Shown here one piece after another: positions 7,711 to 17,337 of a stretch of DNA of 64,000 bases. Made by a program: the position numbers and the translations under genes. Each line of letters opens with the position of its first letter. Positions within the stretch are counted from its first letter, which is position 1. The notes below the pieces were generated by a model that was not told where the DNA came from, did no database searches, and saw only the letters and a list, made by a program, of their open reading frames with translations. This DNA comes from CAZWSC01 sp964636385 (lineage in GTDB: Bacteria; Eisenbacteria; RBG-16-71-46; CAIMUX01), in assembly GCA_964636385.1 (NCBI GenBank), contig CAZWSC010000004.1, positions 36,974-100,973 on the forward strand, in the 5' to 3' direction.

Positions 7711-10581
7711 ATGCAGAGCAGCATCCTTGCAGTCCTGGCAGCAGTTTCCCTCACAATTGCCGGGTCCGGTCAGGCCGCGACTCCCCGCCAGGGTGCGGTT
7801 TCCCTTTGGGACCGGCCCGTCTACACCCGCATGGTGCACGATGTCGACTCCGACAGGGTGGTGATCCGGTTCCTTCCCCACACGATGGCCCGGGTGAGGG
7901 ACGGAGCCCTTGTCTCGCTCACAGGCGCGGATCTCTCGGCCGTGTCGTCCGTTATTGCATCCACCCCGGGCGCAGCCATGAGCCCGCGCTTCCCCCAGCC
8001 GGAGGAGTTCCTGGATGAGCTGAGGGCCAGGGGAGAGGCACGCTCCGGGAGGGTGCTGCCCGACCTCAACCTGTACGCCCAGGTGGACCTGTCCCCCGCA
8101 TCCTCCCCCGCCGAGGCGGAGTCCCGGCTGCGTGATCTTCTGGACAGCCTGATGTTCGCCGACGGAGTGGATCTTGCCTGGGCTGAGCCGCTGGTCGCAT
8201 CCGCCCGCGAGACCGGCGACATCGCCGTGGCCCGGCCGGTGGGACGCGGGATTCCGGAGTCGGGGGATGAGGGTGCAGGGCAGGCCTGCCCTGCCGATGA
8301 GTACCGCCCGGATGACGGCAGGAGCTCCACCCCTGACTTCTCCCCGCTGCAGGGATATCTGTACGACACACCCGTCGGGATCAACGCCACGCATGCATGG
8401 GTTCATCCCGGAGGCACCGGGGCCGGAGTCGACTTCATCGACATCGAATGGGGATGGCTCTGGGCGCACGAGGATCTGCCCGATCCCTTCTTCACGTCAG
8501 GGGATTACGGGATCGACGACCACGGCACTGCAGTCGTGGGTGAGGTCTCGGCCCTGCACAATGGCTACGGCGTGAACGGGATCTCGCCGGCCGTGCGCAC
8601 TGGCGCCGTTTCGCTCAACACCTTCTCTGTGCCTGGAGGGATCATCGAAGCCGCCTCTGCACTCGACCCGGGCGACATCTACCTGATGGAGGTCCAGTGC
8701 TGGGGCCCCGTCAACTGGATGCCCTGCGAGTGGTATCAGGATGTCTTCGACGCGATAGCGGTGACGACCGCGAACGGCATCATCTGCGTTGAGGCCGGCG
8801 GGAACGGCACAGTCGATCTTGATGATCCTCTGTACGGGGGAGCCTTCGACCGGAACGTCCGGGACAGCGGGGCGATCATCGTGGGAGCGGGAACCCCGTA
8901 CGGGCTGATTGCGGAGTGGTTCACCAACTACGGGTCGCGTGTGGACCTGCAGGGGTGGGGATCGCAGATAGTCACAACCTGCTGCGGGGACCTGCAGGGA
9001 GGTCCCCCGGAGGTCCGTTATACGGCCGGTTTCAACGGCACTTCCGGCGCTTCGCCGATCGTGACCGGCGCCCTGGCTTCGCTGCAGGGGCAGTCCCTTG
9101 CGCTCTATGACGAGGTCCTCACACCTGAGCTTGCCTGCGAGATCCTGTCATTGACCGGCTCGCCCTGGACCGGCACCAGGCAGATCGGGGAGCGACCCAA
9201 TCTGATCGCCGCCCGTGAGAGGCTCCTCCTGGGTTTCGGCGACGTGACTGTCCGCGTGCGGGAAGGCGACACGGGGGAGCCGATCCCCGATGCGGTCGTG
9301 CGTGTCGCAGAGACCGGCAGGGAGGAAGTGACCGGCGATGCCGGTGAGGTTTCGATGCAGCTCTCGGCCACCTCGCTCACGTTCCAGGTCGAGGGCCCCT
9401 TCTACTATCCGACAGCCGAGCACCCATACACGGTCGTACCGGGCCAGAGCCAGGTGGTCACCATCGATGTTCCGCCCGCCTCCCTGGAGGAGATCACAGG
9501 GCGGGTGCGTGGAGAGACCGGCCTGGTCCTCGCCGGCGCGACGGTCGAGGTTGTGGATCTTCCTCTTGATCCGGTAGTTGCCGGACCCGACGGCGCATTC
9601 CTGATTTCAGACGCACCGGCGGGCAACGAGCTGGACATGATCGCCTATGGGATCCCTGAGTATGGTGTCGCCTACGCGCGGGTTCCCGTGGTGGAGGGTG
9701 CGGGCGGCGTCTGGGATCCGGTCCTGCTCCATGCAGAGACGTTCGAGGAGACGGACGGCGGTTATACACCCTTCGGCCAGTGGCAATGGGGAACGCCAAC
9801 CTACCCGCCCGATGACCCGGTTCCGGCGTTCTCGGGGGAGAAGGTCTGGGGGGTGCGCCTTCATGGCCCATATCAGAACTGGCGGGCCTACGCACTCACC
9901 ACACCGATGATAGATGCGGGCGATGCCGAACAGCTCCACCTGGGCTTCCATCACTGGTACTGGACCGGGGAGGGGGATGGAGGCCAGGTTCAGGTCAGGG
10001 CCCAGGGCCACAGCGATTGGATACTGGTGAGACCTGCCGGTGGCTATCCGGTGGAGAGCATTCCGATCCTGTCCCACGGGCCCGGTTTCGCCGGGAACAC
10101 CGGCGGTGAGCATGTCCCGGCGCTGTTCGATCTCTCCAACTGGGCCGGGAGCCAGCTGGAGGTCCGCTTCTTCTTCAGGAGCGACGAGTCCGATAACGGG
10201 CCCGGCTGGTACATCGACGACGTCGCATTCGATTTCGGGCAGGGATTGTCTGTCTCCGTGGACGGCCTCTTCCCCGGACTGCCGGGGGATGAAGGAGCGA
10301 CAGACGCGATCCGGATCCTGGGCGCTGCACCCAATCCGTTCCGCGACGAGAGCGGGATCTCTTTCCGGCTGCTGGCACCTGCAGTGGTCGGCATTGACCT
10401 CTACGCGCCGGGCGGGGGGCTGGTGCGCTCCATCGATCTGGGCGAGAGGACTGCGGGGCTGCACAGGGCGCACTGGGACGGACGTGGAGAGGACGGGCGC
10501 AGCCTGGGCTCGGGCGTGTACTTCTACGTGGTCCGTACCCCGGAAGCCCATGCCTCCGGACGGATCATCCGCGTGAGGTGA
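7711..10581 (+). CDS. Secreted subtilisin-like (S8) protease with FlgD-type C-terminus
   Basis: This 956-residue extracellular serine protease has a signal peptide (MQSSILAVLAAVSLTIAGSG, cleavage near QAA). A propeptide-like region of about 200 residues follows, then a subtilase domain with Asp244 (VDFIDIEWGW), His271 (DDHGTAVVGEV) and Ser445 (NGTSGASP). After it come two beta-sandwich modules of the carboxypeptidase-regulatory type (about 510-660), a domain of about 170 residues resembling MAM/CUB-type folds, and a last stretch of about 85 residues (AAPNPFRDESGISF to IIRVR). That last stretch is the FlgD/T9SS-like C-terminal domain also found on two other hydrolases in this window. The start is supported by a GGAGG site 7 bp upstream. 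The DIEWGW variant of the Asp motif marks a non-classical subtilase subfamily. Substrate is unknown. Confidence 0.88.
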   Translation: MQSSILAVLAAVSLTIAGSGQAATPRQGAVSLWDRPVYTRMVHDVDSDRVVIRFLPHTMARVRDGALVSLTGADLSAVSSVIASTPGAAMSPRFPQPEEFLDELRARGEARSGRVLPDLNLYAQVDLSPASSPAEAESRLRDLLDSLMFADGVDLAWAEPLVASARETGDIAVARPVGRGIPESGDEGAGQACPADEYRPDDGRSSTPDFSPLQGYLYDTPVGINATHAWVHPGGTGAGVDFIDIEWGWLWAHEDLPDPFFTSGDYGIDDHGTAVVGEVSALHNGYGVNGISPAVRTGAVSLNTFSVPGGIIEAASALDPGDIYLMEVQCWGPVNWMPCEWYQDVFDAIAVTTANGIICVEAGGNGTVDLDDPLYGGAFDRNVRDSGAIIVGAGTPYGLIAEWFTNYGSRVDLQGWGSQIVTTCCGDLQGGPPEVRYTAGFNGTSGASPIVTGALASLQGQSLALYDEVLTPELACEILSLTGSPWTGTRQIGERPNLIAARERLLLGFGDVTVRVREGDTGEPIPDAVVRVAETGREEVTGDAGEVSMQLSATSLTFQVEGPFYYPTAEHPYTVVPGQSQVVTIDVPPASLEEITGRVRGETGLVLAGATVEVVDLPLDPVVAGPDGAFLISDAPAGNELDMIAYGIPEYGVAYARVPVVEGAGGVWDPVLLHAETFEETDGGYTPFGQWQWGTPTYPPDDPVPAFSGEKVWGVRLHGPYQNWRAYALTTPMIDAGDAEQLHLGFHHWYWTGEGDGGQVQVRAQGHSDWILVRPAGGYPVESIPILSHGPGFAGNTGGEHVPALFDLSNWAGSQLEVRFFFRSDESDNGPGWYIDDVAFDFGQGLSVSVDGLFPGLPGDEGATDAIRILGAAPNPFRDESGISFRLLAPAVVGIDLYAPGGGLVRSIDLGERTAGLHRAHWDGRGEDGRSLGSGVYFYVVRTPEAHASGRIIRVR

Positions 10582-10585
10582 CATC

Positions 10586-10620
10586 GGGCGGCCCCGTCAT
10601 CGAGTCGAGGCCGCCCATTT
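10586..10620. terminator. Hairpin terminator between convergent genes
   Basis: GGGCGGCC (10586-10593) and GGCCGCCC (10609-10616) form a perfect 8-bp stem with a 15-base loop, followed by ATTTCTGT on the plus strand. It lies 5 bp after the subtilase stop and before the end of the convergent reductase gene, so it can serve both. Confidence 0.7.
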
Positions 10621-10649
10621 CTGTGTGACCGATTGCCGGCGGGGCCGGG

Positions 10650-13184
10650 CTATATGAAGAGGTTTGCGGGTGATCTGCCGAGCTGGTCGACGTACATGGC
10701 AACACCGCCCTCCTCGACGCCGTCGATCAGCTCCTCCCTCCTGATCCCCATCAGGTCCATGCTCATCGAGCAGACCACCATCCTGACGCCGTTCGAGCGG
10801 GCCTGATCGATCAGCTCGGGCAGGCTCATCACATTCTTCTTCTTCATGATCCCCTTGATCATCGCGAGGCCCATCCCGGCCATGTTCATGTTGGAGAGCG
10901 CAAGCCTGTCGGCGCCTCTGGGCATCATGAAGCCGAACATCCTCTCGACAGGGTTCTTGCTGACTGTTACAGGCCCGGACCTGCGAAGGATGTTGATCCC
11001 CCAGAAGGTGAAGAACAGCGTGACGTCGTATCCCGCCGCGGCGGCGCCGTTGGCGATTATGAAGGAGGCCATCGCCTTGTCGAAGTCGCCGGAGAAGACG
11101 ACATTCGTCATCGCCTTGGCGGCGGGTGTGGATGCGCTGCTCCCGGCACACCGGGAGTCAACGACCGGAGAGCGCCCGCAGGCGTTGGAAGCACTGGTTC
11201 CTGCCGGGGCGCATGGGCCGGCAGGCGCGCGCTTGACCACGGTAACGCGGCAGGCGCCCTTCTCCGCCGGCTCAAGGCCCATGAACTCGTGTCCCGTGCT
11301 GCGGCACCAGGCAGGGGCATCGGATGCGAACCCCGGATCGGTGGCTGTGATGCAGACCGCCTCGCCCTCCATGACCGCATCGATCGCCTTCTTGAGCTGA
11401 AGGATCGGTCCGGGGCACTGCATGCCGCAGGCGTTGACTGTCTTCACCACCTTCGGAGTCCTTGCGGCGTCCGGCACGGGCCTGCAGGTGTCGCCGGGGT
11501 CCGAAGCGGGATCGCAGGGCTCGGGAGCCTCTGCCGGGGGCGCTCCGGCGGCCAGCCGCCAGGTTGTGTAGCCTCCCGAGAGGTTACGGCACTTCAGGCC
11601 GTTCTGCTCCAGGATGCGGCAGGCGAGGTAGCCCCTCTGGCCGACCTTGCAGAAGACAAGATACTCCCTGTCCCCTGCAAGCTCCCCGACACGACTGCGC
11701 AGCTCATCGAGCGGCATGTTCACTGCGCCGGGGATCGTGTTCAGCGCGAACTCCTCGGGCGTGCCCACGTCGACGATCACCTGGTCCGAGCGGGGCAGCT
11801 GAAGATCCCCGGCATGGCAGAGCCTGACGTCTCCCCGCAGGACATTGGCCGCCACGAACCCCGCGTAGTTTACAGGATCCTTCGCGGAACCGAACGGTGG
11901 GGCGTATGAAAGCTCGAGTTCCTCCAGGTCGTACACCGTCATTCCGGCATGTATGGCAGTGGAGAGAACATCGATGCGCTTGTCAACGCCGTCGGCGCCG
12001 ACTGCCTGTGCCCCAAGGAGCCTTCCCGTAAGCGGGTCGAAGAGGAGCTTGAGGCTGAGGGGCGCGGCACCCGGGTAATAGGAGGCGTGACTTGCCGGAT
12101 GTATGTAGATCTTCTCGTACTCCATCCCTGCGCGAACAGCAGCCTTCTCGCTGAGGCCTGTCATCCCGATCGCCAGGTTGAAGACCTTGCAGATGGCTGT
12201 TCCCAGGGTGCCCCGGTAACGCGAGTCACGGCCGAAGATGTTGTCAGCCGCCATCCGGCCCTGGCGGTTCGCCGGGCCTGCCAGTGGGATCAGCCCGGGC
12301 TGGCCCAGTGCTGTGTTCGTTACCTCTACCGCATCGCCCACGGCATAGATCGCCTCGTCAGAGGTCTGCATGCGGTCGTTGACCTTGATCCCCCCCAGGG
12401 CGCCGATCTCGAGACCTGCGGACCTGGCAAGCCCGGACTCCGGCTTGACGCCGATCGCCAGGATCGCAAGGCCTGTTTCGATCGCCTCGCCTGAGCTGAG
12501 GGTCAGCTTCACTCCATCGGCGGTCTCCTCGAATGCGCAGACTGATACCCCGAGGTGAAGATCGACCCCGTGGAGAACGAGCTCGTGATGCAGCGCTGCG
12601 GCCATCTCCGGATCGGCGGGTCCCATGACCTGGGGCGCAAGTTCGATCAGGGTTGTGGATATGCCGCGGCCGCGCAGCGCCTCGGCCATCTCGAGGCCTA
12701 TGTACCCGCCGCCTACGACTGCCGCATGTGTCCTGCCGTTCAGCGCCCCGATGATGCGGTCCATGTCCTCCATGTTCCGCAGCGACAGGACACGGCTGCT
12801 CTCTATACCCGGTATGGGGGGGCGGACAGGCTCGGCGCCAGGGCTCAGGATCAGCGCGTCGTATGACTCGCGGTAGACCCTGCCGCTCTCCAGGTCCCTT
12901 ATCTCGACTTCCTTCTCAGCCCGGTCGATCGCGATCGCCTCGTTCCGGGTCCGCACGTCGATGCAGAAGCGCCTGCTCATGGCTTCCGGCGTGGTCACAA
13001 GCAGGAGATCGCGGTCTTCGATCTCGCCGCCGATGTGATACGGGAGTCCGCAGTTGGCGAATGAGATGTGGGCGCCCCGTTCGAGGAGGATGATCTCCGC
13101 CTCCTCGTTCAGCCTGCGCGCCCGTGCCGCGGCGCTCGCGCCACCGGCAACTCCTCCGACGATGATGATCTTCTCAGGCGTCAT
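10650..13184 (-). CDS. CoA-disulfide reductase/rhodanese/TusA/DsrE fusion
   Basis: This 844-residue cytoplasmic protein has four sulfur-handling modules in one chain. Residues 1-450 are a pyridine-nucleotide-disulfide oxidoreductase of the CoA-disulfide reductase/NADH oxidase class, with FAD loop GGVAGGASAAAR, redox Cys45 in SFANCGLPYH, NAD loop GGGYIGLEMA and YAPPFGSAKDPVNYAG near the end. Residues 455-548 are a rhodanese domain with Cys512. Residues 580-652 are a TusA-type carrier with CGMQCPGP (Cys590). Residues 692-844 are a DsrE-type domain with Cys805. Cys-containing linkers join the last three. The order implies persulfide or polysulfide reduction with transfer of sulfane sulfur along the chain; the exact substrate is not visible. 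It follows nifU-nifS by 42 bp on the same strand, which fits sulfur supply. Confidence 0.88.
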   Translation of the reverse strand: MTPEKIIIVGGVAGGASAAARARRLNEEAEIILLERGAHISFANCGLPYHIGGEIEDRDLLLVTTPEAMSRRFCIDVRTRNEAIAIDRAEKEVEIRDLESGRVYRESYDALILSPGAEPVRPPIPGIESSRVLSLRNMEDMDRIIGALNGRTHAAVVGGGYIGLEMAEALRGRGISTTLIELAPQVMGPADPEMAAALHHELVLHGVDLHLGVSVCAFEETADGVKLTLSSGEAIETGLAILAIGVKPESGLARSAGLEIGALGGIKVNDRMQTSDEAIYAVGDAVEVTNTALGQPGLIPLAGPANRQGRMAADNIFGRDSRYRGTLGTAICKVFNLAIGMTGLSEKAAVRAGMEYEKIYIHPASHASYYPGAAPLSLKLLFDPLTGRLLGAQAVGADGVDKRIDVLSTAIHAGMTVYDLEELELSYAPPFGSAKDPVNYAGFVAANVLRGDVRLCHAGDLQLPRSDQVIVDVGTPEEFALNTIPGAVNMPLDELRSRVGELAGDREYLVFCKVGQRGYLACRILEQNGLKCRNLSGGYTTWRLAAGAPPAEAPEPCDPASDPGDTCRPVPDAARTPKVVKTVNACGMQCPGPILQLKKAIDAVMEGEAVCITATDPGFASDAPAWCRSTGHEFMGLEPAEKGACRVTVVKRAPAGPCAPAGTSASNACGRSPVVDSRCAGSSASTPAAKAMTNVVFSGDFDKAMASFIIANGAAAAGYDVTLFFTFWGINILRRSGPVTVSKNPVERMFGFMMPRGADRLALSNMNMAGMGLAMIKGIMKKKNVMSLPELIDQARSNGVRMVVCSMSMDLMGIRREELIDGVEEGGVAMYVDQLGRSPANLFI

Positions 13185-13226
13185 CTTGATCTCTTTCCTG
13201 TCATGTGTGGTGCCCGGATGTAGCGC

Positions 13227-14459
13227 CTACGCATGCTCTCCGTCCGGGCGGGCCATCGATTCGGACCCGGGCCTGGGTCTGCCGGCCGCTGTGTCCCAGT
13301 AGGGCGACAGCTTCCTGAGGTTGGCGACGATTCCGGGGAAGACGGAGCAGATCGTGTCGATCTCCTCCTCCGTGTTATAGCGGCTGAGGCTGAAGCGGAC
13401 AGATCCGTGCACCGCCGTGAATGGCACGTGCATCGCCCGCAGGACATGCGAGGGCTCGAGTGAGCCGGATGTGCAGGCGGAACCGCTTGAGGCGCAGATC
13501 CCGTGCTCGTCCAGCTGATAGAGGATCCCCTCGCCCTCGATGAAGTGGCACGAGATGTTCAGTGTGTTCGGCAGGCGCGGAGCCCCGCCTCCGTTGACCT
13601 CGACGTACGGGATCCCCGAGATAAGCTCCTGCTCAAGGCGGTCGCGCAGCCGCATCACTTGCGCGGCTTCGGCAGCCTGGTTGGAGCCTGCCAGCTCGCA
13701 GGCCTTGGCGAGACCTACGATGAAGGCGACGTTCTCCGTGCCGGCACGTCGGTTCTGCTCCTGGTGTCCGCCGATCAGGGTGGGCCGCCATCTCGCGCCG
13801 CGTCTCACGAAGAGGGCGCCCACTCCCTTGGGCGCATGCAGCTTGTGCCCCGAGAAGGACATGAGGTCGACGTGGCGCATCCCGCCGCCCAGGTCCAGCG
13901 GCAGCTTGCCCGCAGCCTGCGTGGCATCCGTGTGAAAGACCACTTCCGGGTCGGTCTCCTTCACGACCCTGGCGAGATCCTCCACCGGGAATATGACGCC
14001 GGTCTCGTTGTTCGCGTGCATCACCGTGACCAGAAGGGTGTCCCGCCTGAGCGCCCGTATCAGGTCCACCACATTCAGGCGGCCCTGCCGGTCCACAGGC
14101 AGGAAGGTCACCTCGATCCCGCCCCTCGAGAGCTCCCTGCACACCTCGAGAATCGCCGGGTGCTCGACTGCCGTTGTGATGATGTGGCGGCGCCGGGGGT
14201 TTGCGGCCAGGACACCCTGGATCGCCAGGTTGTTGCTCTCGGTTGCGCAGGATGTGAAGACGATCTCGGCAGGATTCCCGGCGCCCACGAAGCGGGCCAC
14301 GTCCGCCCGGGCCTGCTTGAGGGCCGCGCCGATCCGCTGGGCAGGGCCGTACATCGAGCTGGGGTTGAAGTACTCGGATGTCAGGAAGGGAGTGATCGCC
14401 TCCACGACTTCCGGCGCGACGCAGGTTGTCGCATTATTGTCGGCGTATATCGTGTGCAC
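13227..14459 (-). CDS. nifS: Cysteine desulfurase NifS
   Basis: NifS is the PLP enzyme that removes sulfur from cysteine and passes it as persulfide to the NifU scaffold. The 410-residue protein begins with the class-V signature YADNNATT, has PLP residues in ATESNNLA and HTDATQAAGK, the Schiff-base Lys206 in SFSGHKLHAPKG and the catalytic loop SSGSACTSGS with Cys329. The start codon is GTG with an AGAGGT site 6 bp upstream. It lies 64 bp after nifU, so the pair is co-transcribed. No nitrogenase genes are visible, so a general Fe-S role (for Hcp, NQR and ferredoxins nearby) is more likely than nitrogen fixation. Confidence 0.93.
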   Translation of the reverse strand: MHTIYADNNATTCVAPEVVEAITPFLTSEYFNPSSMYGPAQRIGAALKQARADVARFVGAGNPAEIVFTSCATESNNLAIQGVLAANPRRRHIITTAVEHPAILEVCRELSRGGIEVTFLPVDRQGRLNVVDLIRALRRDTLLVTVMHANNETGVIFPVEDLARVVKETDPEVVFHTDATQAAGKLPLDLGGGMRHVDLMSFSGHKLHAPKGVGALFVRRGARWRPTLIGGHQEQNRRAGTENVAFIVGLAKACELAGSNQAAEAAQVMRLRDRLEQELISGIPYVEVNGGGAPRLPNTLNISCHFIEGEGILYQLDEHGICASSGSACTSGSLEPSHVLRAMHVPFTAVHGSVRFSLSRYNTEEEIDTICSVFPGIVANLRKLSPYWDTAAGRPRPGSESMARPDGEHA

Positions 14460-14523
14460 CTCAGGACCTCTGACCTGTCATAAGGAAGAGCGCTTCCCGG
14501 GGGCGCCGCGCCCCTTCGAACGG

Positions 14524-15480
14524 CTACACGGCGATTACCCGTATCTGCTCGTCGACCTCTCTCTGCAGCGTCTGTTCGACAACGACCTTCAGTGTCGTAT
14601 CGGCTGCGAAGCAGCTGGCGCATGCGCCGGTCAGACGGCAGTAAACAATCATCTCTTTGATGTCCAGGATCTCGATATTGCCGCCATCTTTTGCGAGCAT
14701 CGGGCGGATGTGGTCCTCCACAACCTGTTCGATCCGCTTGCCGAGCTGGTAAGGCGAAGGGGCCGAGTGCGTTCCGTCATGGGCCGCGGCCCCGGGGAGG
14801 CCGTCGGCCAACGGGCCCCGGGAACCGGGCGGTCCCCAGATGTCGTCGAGCAGGTCCTGCAGGCCGCCCGGTTGGTGATGGCAGGCCATGCAGGCTCCGC
14901 CGGCCTTGATCGCGGCTGTAATCTGCGGGATCGACTTCAGCTCCAGCTCCCTGATCTTTCTGCGCAGGTACGGCTCGGTCAGGCTGAAGCAGCGGCAGAC
15001 CATGCGGCCGTCTTCCTGCTCCTCGGGATGGATGTCCACGCCGAGTTCGGTGAGGTTCACACCCCGTCTCTGGGCCCAGTTGAAGACCGCGGCCTGCAGC
15101 GCCTCGGCGCCCATGACGGAGCAGTGGATCTTCTCCTCGGGGAGGCCCTCCAGGTAGTCGACGAGATCCTGGTTCGTGATGCCCAGGGCGGCGATCGGTG
15201 TGTAATCACCGTTCTCGATGATCGCGCACAAAGCCTCGGAGGCGGCGATGGCAGAGGTGCAGCCGAACGTGAGGTACCTTGCCTCGGTGATCACGTCCTG
15301 TGTAGGGTCGTCCGGGTGGCGCTTCACGCGGAATGTGAAACGCAGGGCATCGCCGCACGCGATCGAGCCGTGCTCGCCGAGCCCGTCAGGATTCTCTATC
15401 TCGCCAAGGTGGGTGCCGGGTCTGCCGTGCACCGCGTCCATGAAGAGCTTCTTCGTCTTCTCGCTGTATTCCCAGGCCAT
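14524..15480 (-). CDS. nifU: Three-domain Fe-S scaffold NifU
   Basis: NifU builds Fe-S clusters from NifS sulfur and hands them to apo-proteins. All three classical domains are present in 318 residues: an IscU-like N-terminal domain with Cys42, Cys74 and Cys120; a central ferredoxin-like [2Fe-2S] domain with Cys162, Cys164, Cys197 and Cys200 (VCRCF and GACMAC); and a C-terminal Nfu domain (about 247-318) with CASC (Cys287/Cys290). A flexible glycine/proline-rich linker separates the last two. The start has a GGAGG site. A promoter candidate lies about 40-70 bp upstream (15518-15547), so nifUS can be expressed independently of hcp. Confidence 0.93.
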   Translation of the reverse strand: MAWEYSEKTKKLFMDAVHGRPGTHLGEIENPDGLGEHGSIACGDALRFTFRVKRHPDDPTQDVITEARYLTFGCTSAIAASEALCAIIENGDYTPIAALGITNQDLVDYLEGLPEEKIHCSVMGAEALQAAVFNWAQRRGVNLTELGVDIHPEEQEDGRMVCRCFSLTEPYLRRKIRELELKSIPQITAAIKAGGACMACHHQPGGLQDLLDDIWGPPGSRGPLADGLPGAAAHDGTHSAPSPYQLGKRIEQVVEDHIRPMLAKDGGNIEILDIKEMIVYCRLTGACASCFAADTTLKVVVEQTLQREVDEQIRVIAV

Positions 15481-15517
15481 CGGCCACCTCCATGTTTCGT
15501 CCCGAGAGGGACCAGCT

Positions 15518-15547
15518 ATCCTAGCGCCCTCTTCGACACGATATCAA
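15518..15547 (-). promoter_or_regulatory. Promoter candidate for nifU-nifS
   Basis: On the minus strand TTGATA (15542-15547) and TAGGAT (15518-15523) are separated by 18 bp and lie about 40 bp upstream of the nifU start. No Rrf2-type palindrome is present here. Confidence 0.5.
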
Positions 15548-15596
15548 GGCGCCAGTCCGCTGGCTGATCAAAGGCGGAACGGTGGTTCGCCTGCAG

Positions 15597-17240
15597 TCAG
15601 CCAAGGATAGCCTGCAGGTCGGCCCTGGCCTCCTTTACAGGCATGATTCCGAACTGGTCCACGAGAACCTTGAGCGCCGCAGGGGTGACGAACGCCGGGA
15701 GCGTCGGACCCAGGCGGATGTTCCTGATCCCCAGGTGGAGAAGAGTCAGGAGGATGCAGACCGCCTTCTGCTCGTACCAGCTCAGGATCAGGGACAGCGG
15801 CAGATCGTTCACGGAGCACCCGAATGCCTCGGCCAGGGCCGATGCGATCCTGATGGCGGAGTAGGCGTCGTTGCACTGGCCGCAGTCGAGAAGGCGCGGG
15901 ATTCCGTCGATCTCTCCGAAGTCCAGCTTGTTGAACCTGAACTTGCCGCAGGCGAGGGTCAGTATCACGCAGTCTTCGGGCACGGCCTGTGCAAACTCGG
16001 TGTAGTAGTTGCGCCCCGGCTTCGCGCCGTCGCATCCGCCAACCAGGAAGAAGTGGCGGATCCTTCCATCCTTCACCGCCGATATGACCTTGTCGGCCAG
16101 CCCCAGGACCGCGCCGTGGCCGAATCCGACGGTGATGGTCCTGCCGTCGCCGTCGGAGCCGAAGCCGGGCGCAGCCAGCGCCGCCTCCACCACCGGCGAG
16201 AAGTCGCGGTTGGCGATGTGCGTCACCCCCGGCCAGGCGACCAGGCCGCTTGTGAAGATGCGTCCCCGGTAGCTGTCCTTCGGTTTCTGGATGCAGTTGG
16301 TCGTCATCAGGATTGCGCCGGGGAAGTCGTCGAACTCGGTGCGCTGGTCCTGCCATGCCCCGCCGTAGTTTCCGGCAAGGTGGGGATACTTCTTCAAGCC
16401 GGGGTATCCGTGGGCAGGCAGCATCTCACCGTGCGTGTAGACATTGATGCCTGTCCCCTCGGTCTGCTTCAGGAGCTCTTCGAGATCCTTGAGATCGTGG
16501 CCGGAGACCACGATGGCCTTCCCTCTGAAGGGATTGATGCGCACGGGGGTCGGAACAGGGGAGCCATATGCCCCGGTGTTCGCCTCGTCGAGCAGTTCCA
16601 TCACACGGAGGTTCACTTCGCCGCAGCGCAGGATCATCCCGAGAAGACCGGGAAGATCGGCCGGTTCATCGGCAAGGTAGTCCAGTGCCTCGTGGAAGAA
16701 CGCATACACCGCCGGATCCTGCCTGCCGAGGATCTGCGCGTGATCGGCGTAGGCTGCCATTCCCTTCAAACCGTAGGTGAGTAACTCCTGGAGGCCGGTC
16801 GCATCATCGCCGCATCTCACGAGACGCGGCTCGATTCCGACGACCCGGCCCTGCTCGATCAGGCCGTTGAGGTCGGGGGCCGGCTGGAACTCTGCCGGGC
16901 CGGGAATCGTGCCGCAATCCGCCGGACTTCCCTTGCACGCGGCTTCGTACTTGGCACGCGCCCGGTCCCTCATGTCGGCGGCAGAGCGGATGAGTCCTTC
17001 GAGGCGTTCGGGATCGAAGTTGACGTTGGTGACGGTTGTGAAGAGCGCCTCAACCACGAAGAGATCCACCTCGGGATCAATCACACCCAGCTTGCGGGCC
17101 CTGTGAGCGTATTGAGAGACCCCCTTGGTGGCATGCAGGAGCAAATCCTGCAGGGCCGCGGTGTCCCCGTCCTTGCCGCATACGCCGACTGTGGTGCAGG
17201 CTGTTCCCCTGGCTGTCTGCTCGCACTGATAGCAGAACAT
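15597..17240 (-). CDS. hcp: Hybrid cluster protein (hydroxylamine/NO reductase)
   Basis: Hcp carries a [4Fe-4S] cluster and a unique 4Fe-2S-2O hybrid cluster and reduces NO or hydroxylamine, protecting cells from nitrosative stress. The 547-residue protein starts MFCYQCEQTA. Its N-terminal ligands are Cys3, Cys6, Cys15 and Cys21 with the wide Cx2Cx8Cx5C spacing of the anaerobe-type class. Hybrid-cluster regions appear as SGHDLKDLEELL, THGEMLPAHGYP, TTNCIQKP, ACGKFRFN and LDCGQCNDAYSAI. An upstream extension to 17312 lacks similarity and a GAACAGGAGG site fixes the start. It sits between nifU and the cupin and Rrf2 genes; Rrf2 proteins of the NsrR kind control hcp in other bacteria. Confidence 0.95.
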   Translation of the reverse strand: MFCYQCEQTARGTACTTVGVCGKDGDTAALQDLLLHATKGVSQYAHRARKLGVIDPEVDLFVVEALFTTVTNVNFDPERLEGLIRSAADMRDRARAKYEAACKGSPADCGTIPGPAEFQPAPDLNGLIEQGRVVGIEPRLVRCGDDATGLQELLTYGLKGMAAYADHAQILGRQDPAVYAFFHEALDYLADEPADLPGLLGMILRCGEVNLRVMELLDEANTGAYGSPVPTPVRINPFRGKAIVVSGHDLKDLEELLKQTEGTGINVYTHGEMLPAHGYPGLKKYPHLAGNYGGAWQDQRTEFDDFPGAILMTTNCIQKPKDSYRGRIFTSGLVAWPGVTHIANRDFSPVVEAALAAPGFGSDGDGRTITVGFGHGAVLGLADKVISAVKDGRIRHFFLVGGCDGAKPGRNYYTEFAQAVPEDCVILTLACGKFRFNKLDFGEIDGIPRLLDCGQCNDAYSAIRIASALAEAFGCSVNDLPLSLILSWYEQKAVCILLTLLHLGIRNIRLGPTLPAFVTPAALKVLVDQFGIMPVKEARADLQAILG

Positions 17241-17337
17241 TCGTAACCTCCTGTTCGGTTTCTGATCTGGTGTCCTTCCGGCCGGGGAGGGTCCATGCCG
17301 TTTACGGTGCACTGCGTCCGGGGAGTCTCTCCCTCGC

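Noticed and set aside
9607..10584. A 325-codon minus-strand frame opposite the subtilase.
   Set aside because: Antisense shadow of a gene with clear catalytic motifs, no ribosome-binding site.
13993..15567. A 524-codon plus-strand frame opposite nifS and nifU.
   Set aside because: Shadow of the real genes; the opposite strand carries all NifS and NifU cysteines and PLP residues.
17241..17337. Search for an Rrf2 operator directly upstream of hcp.
   Set aside because: No TGGTA...TACCA-type palindrome; hcp may be read from upstream or lack direct control.
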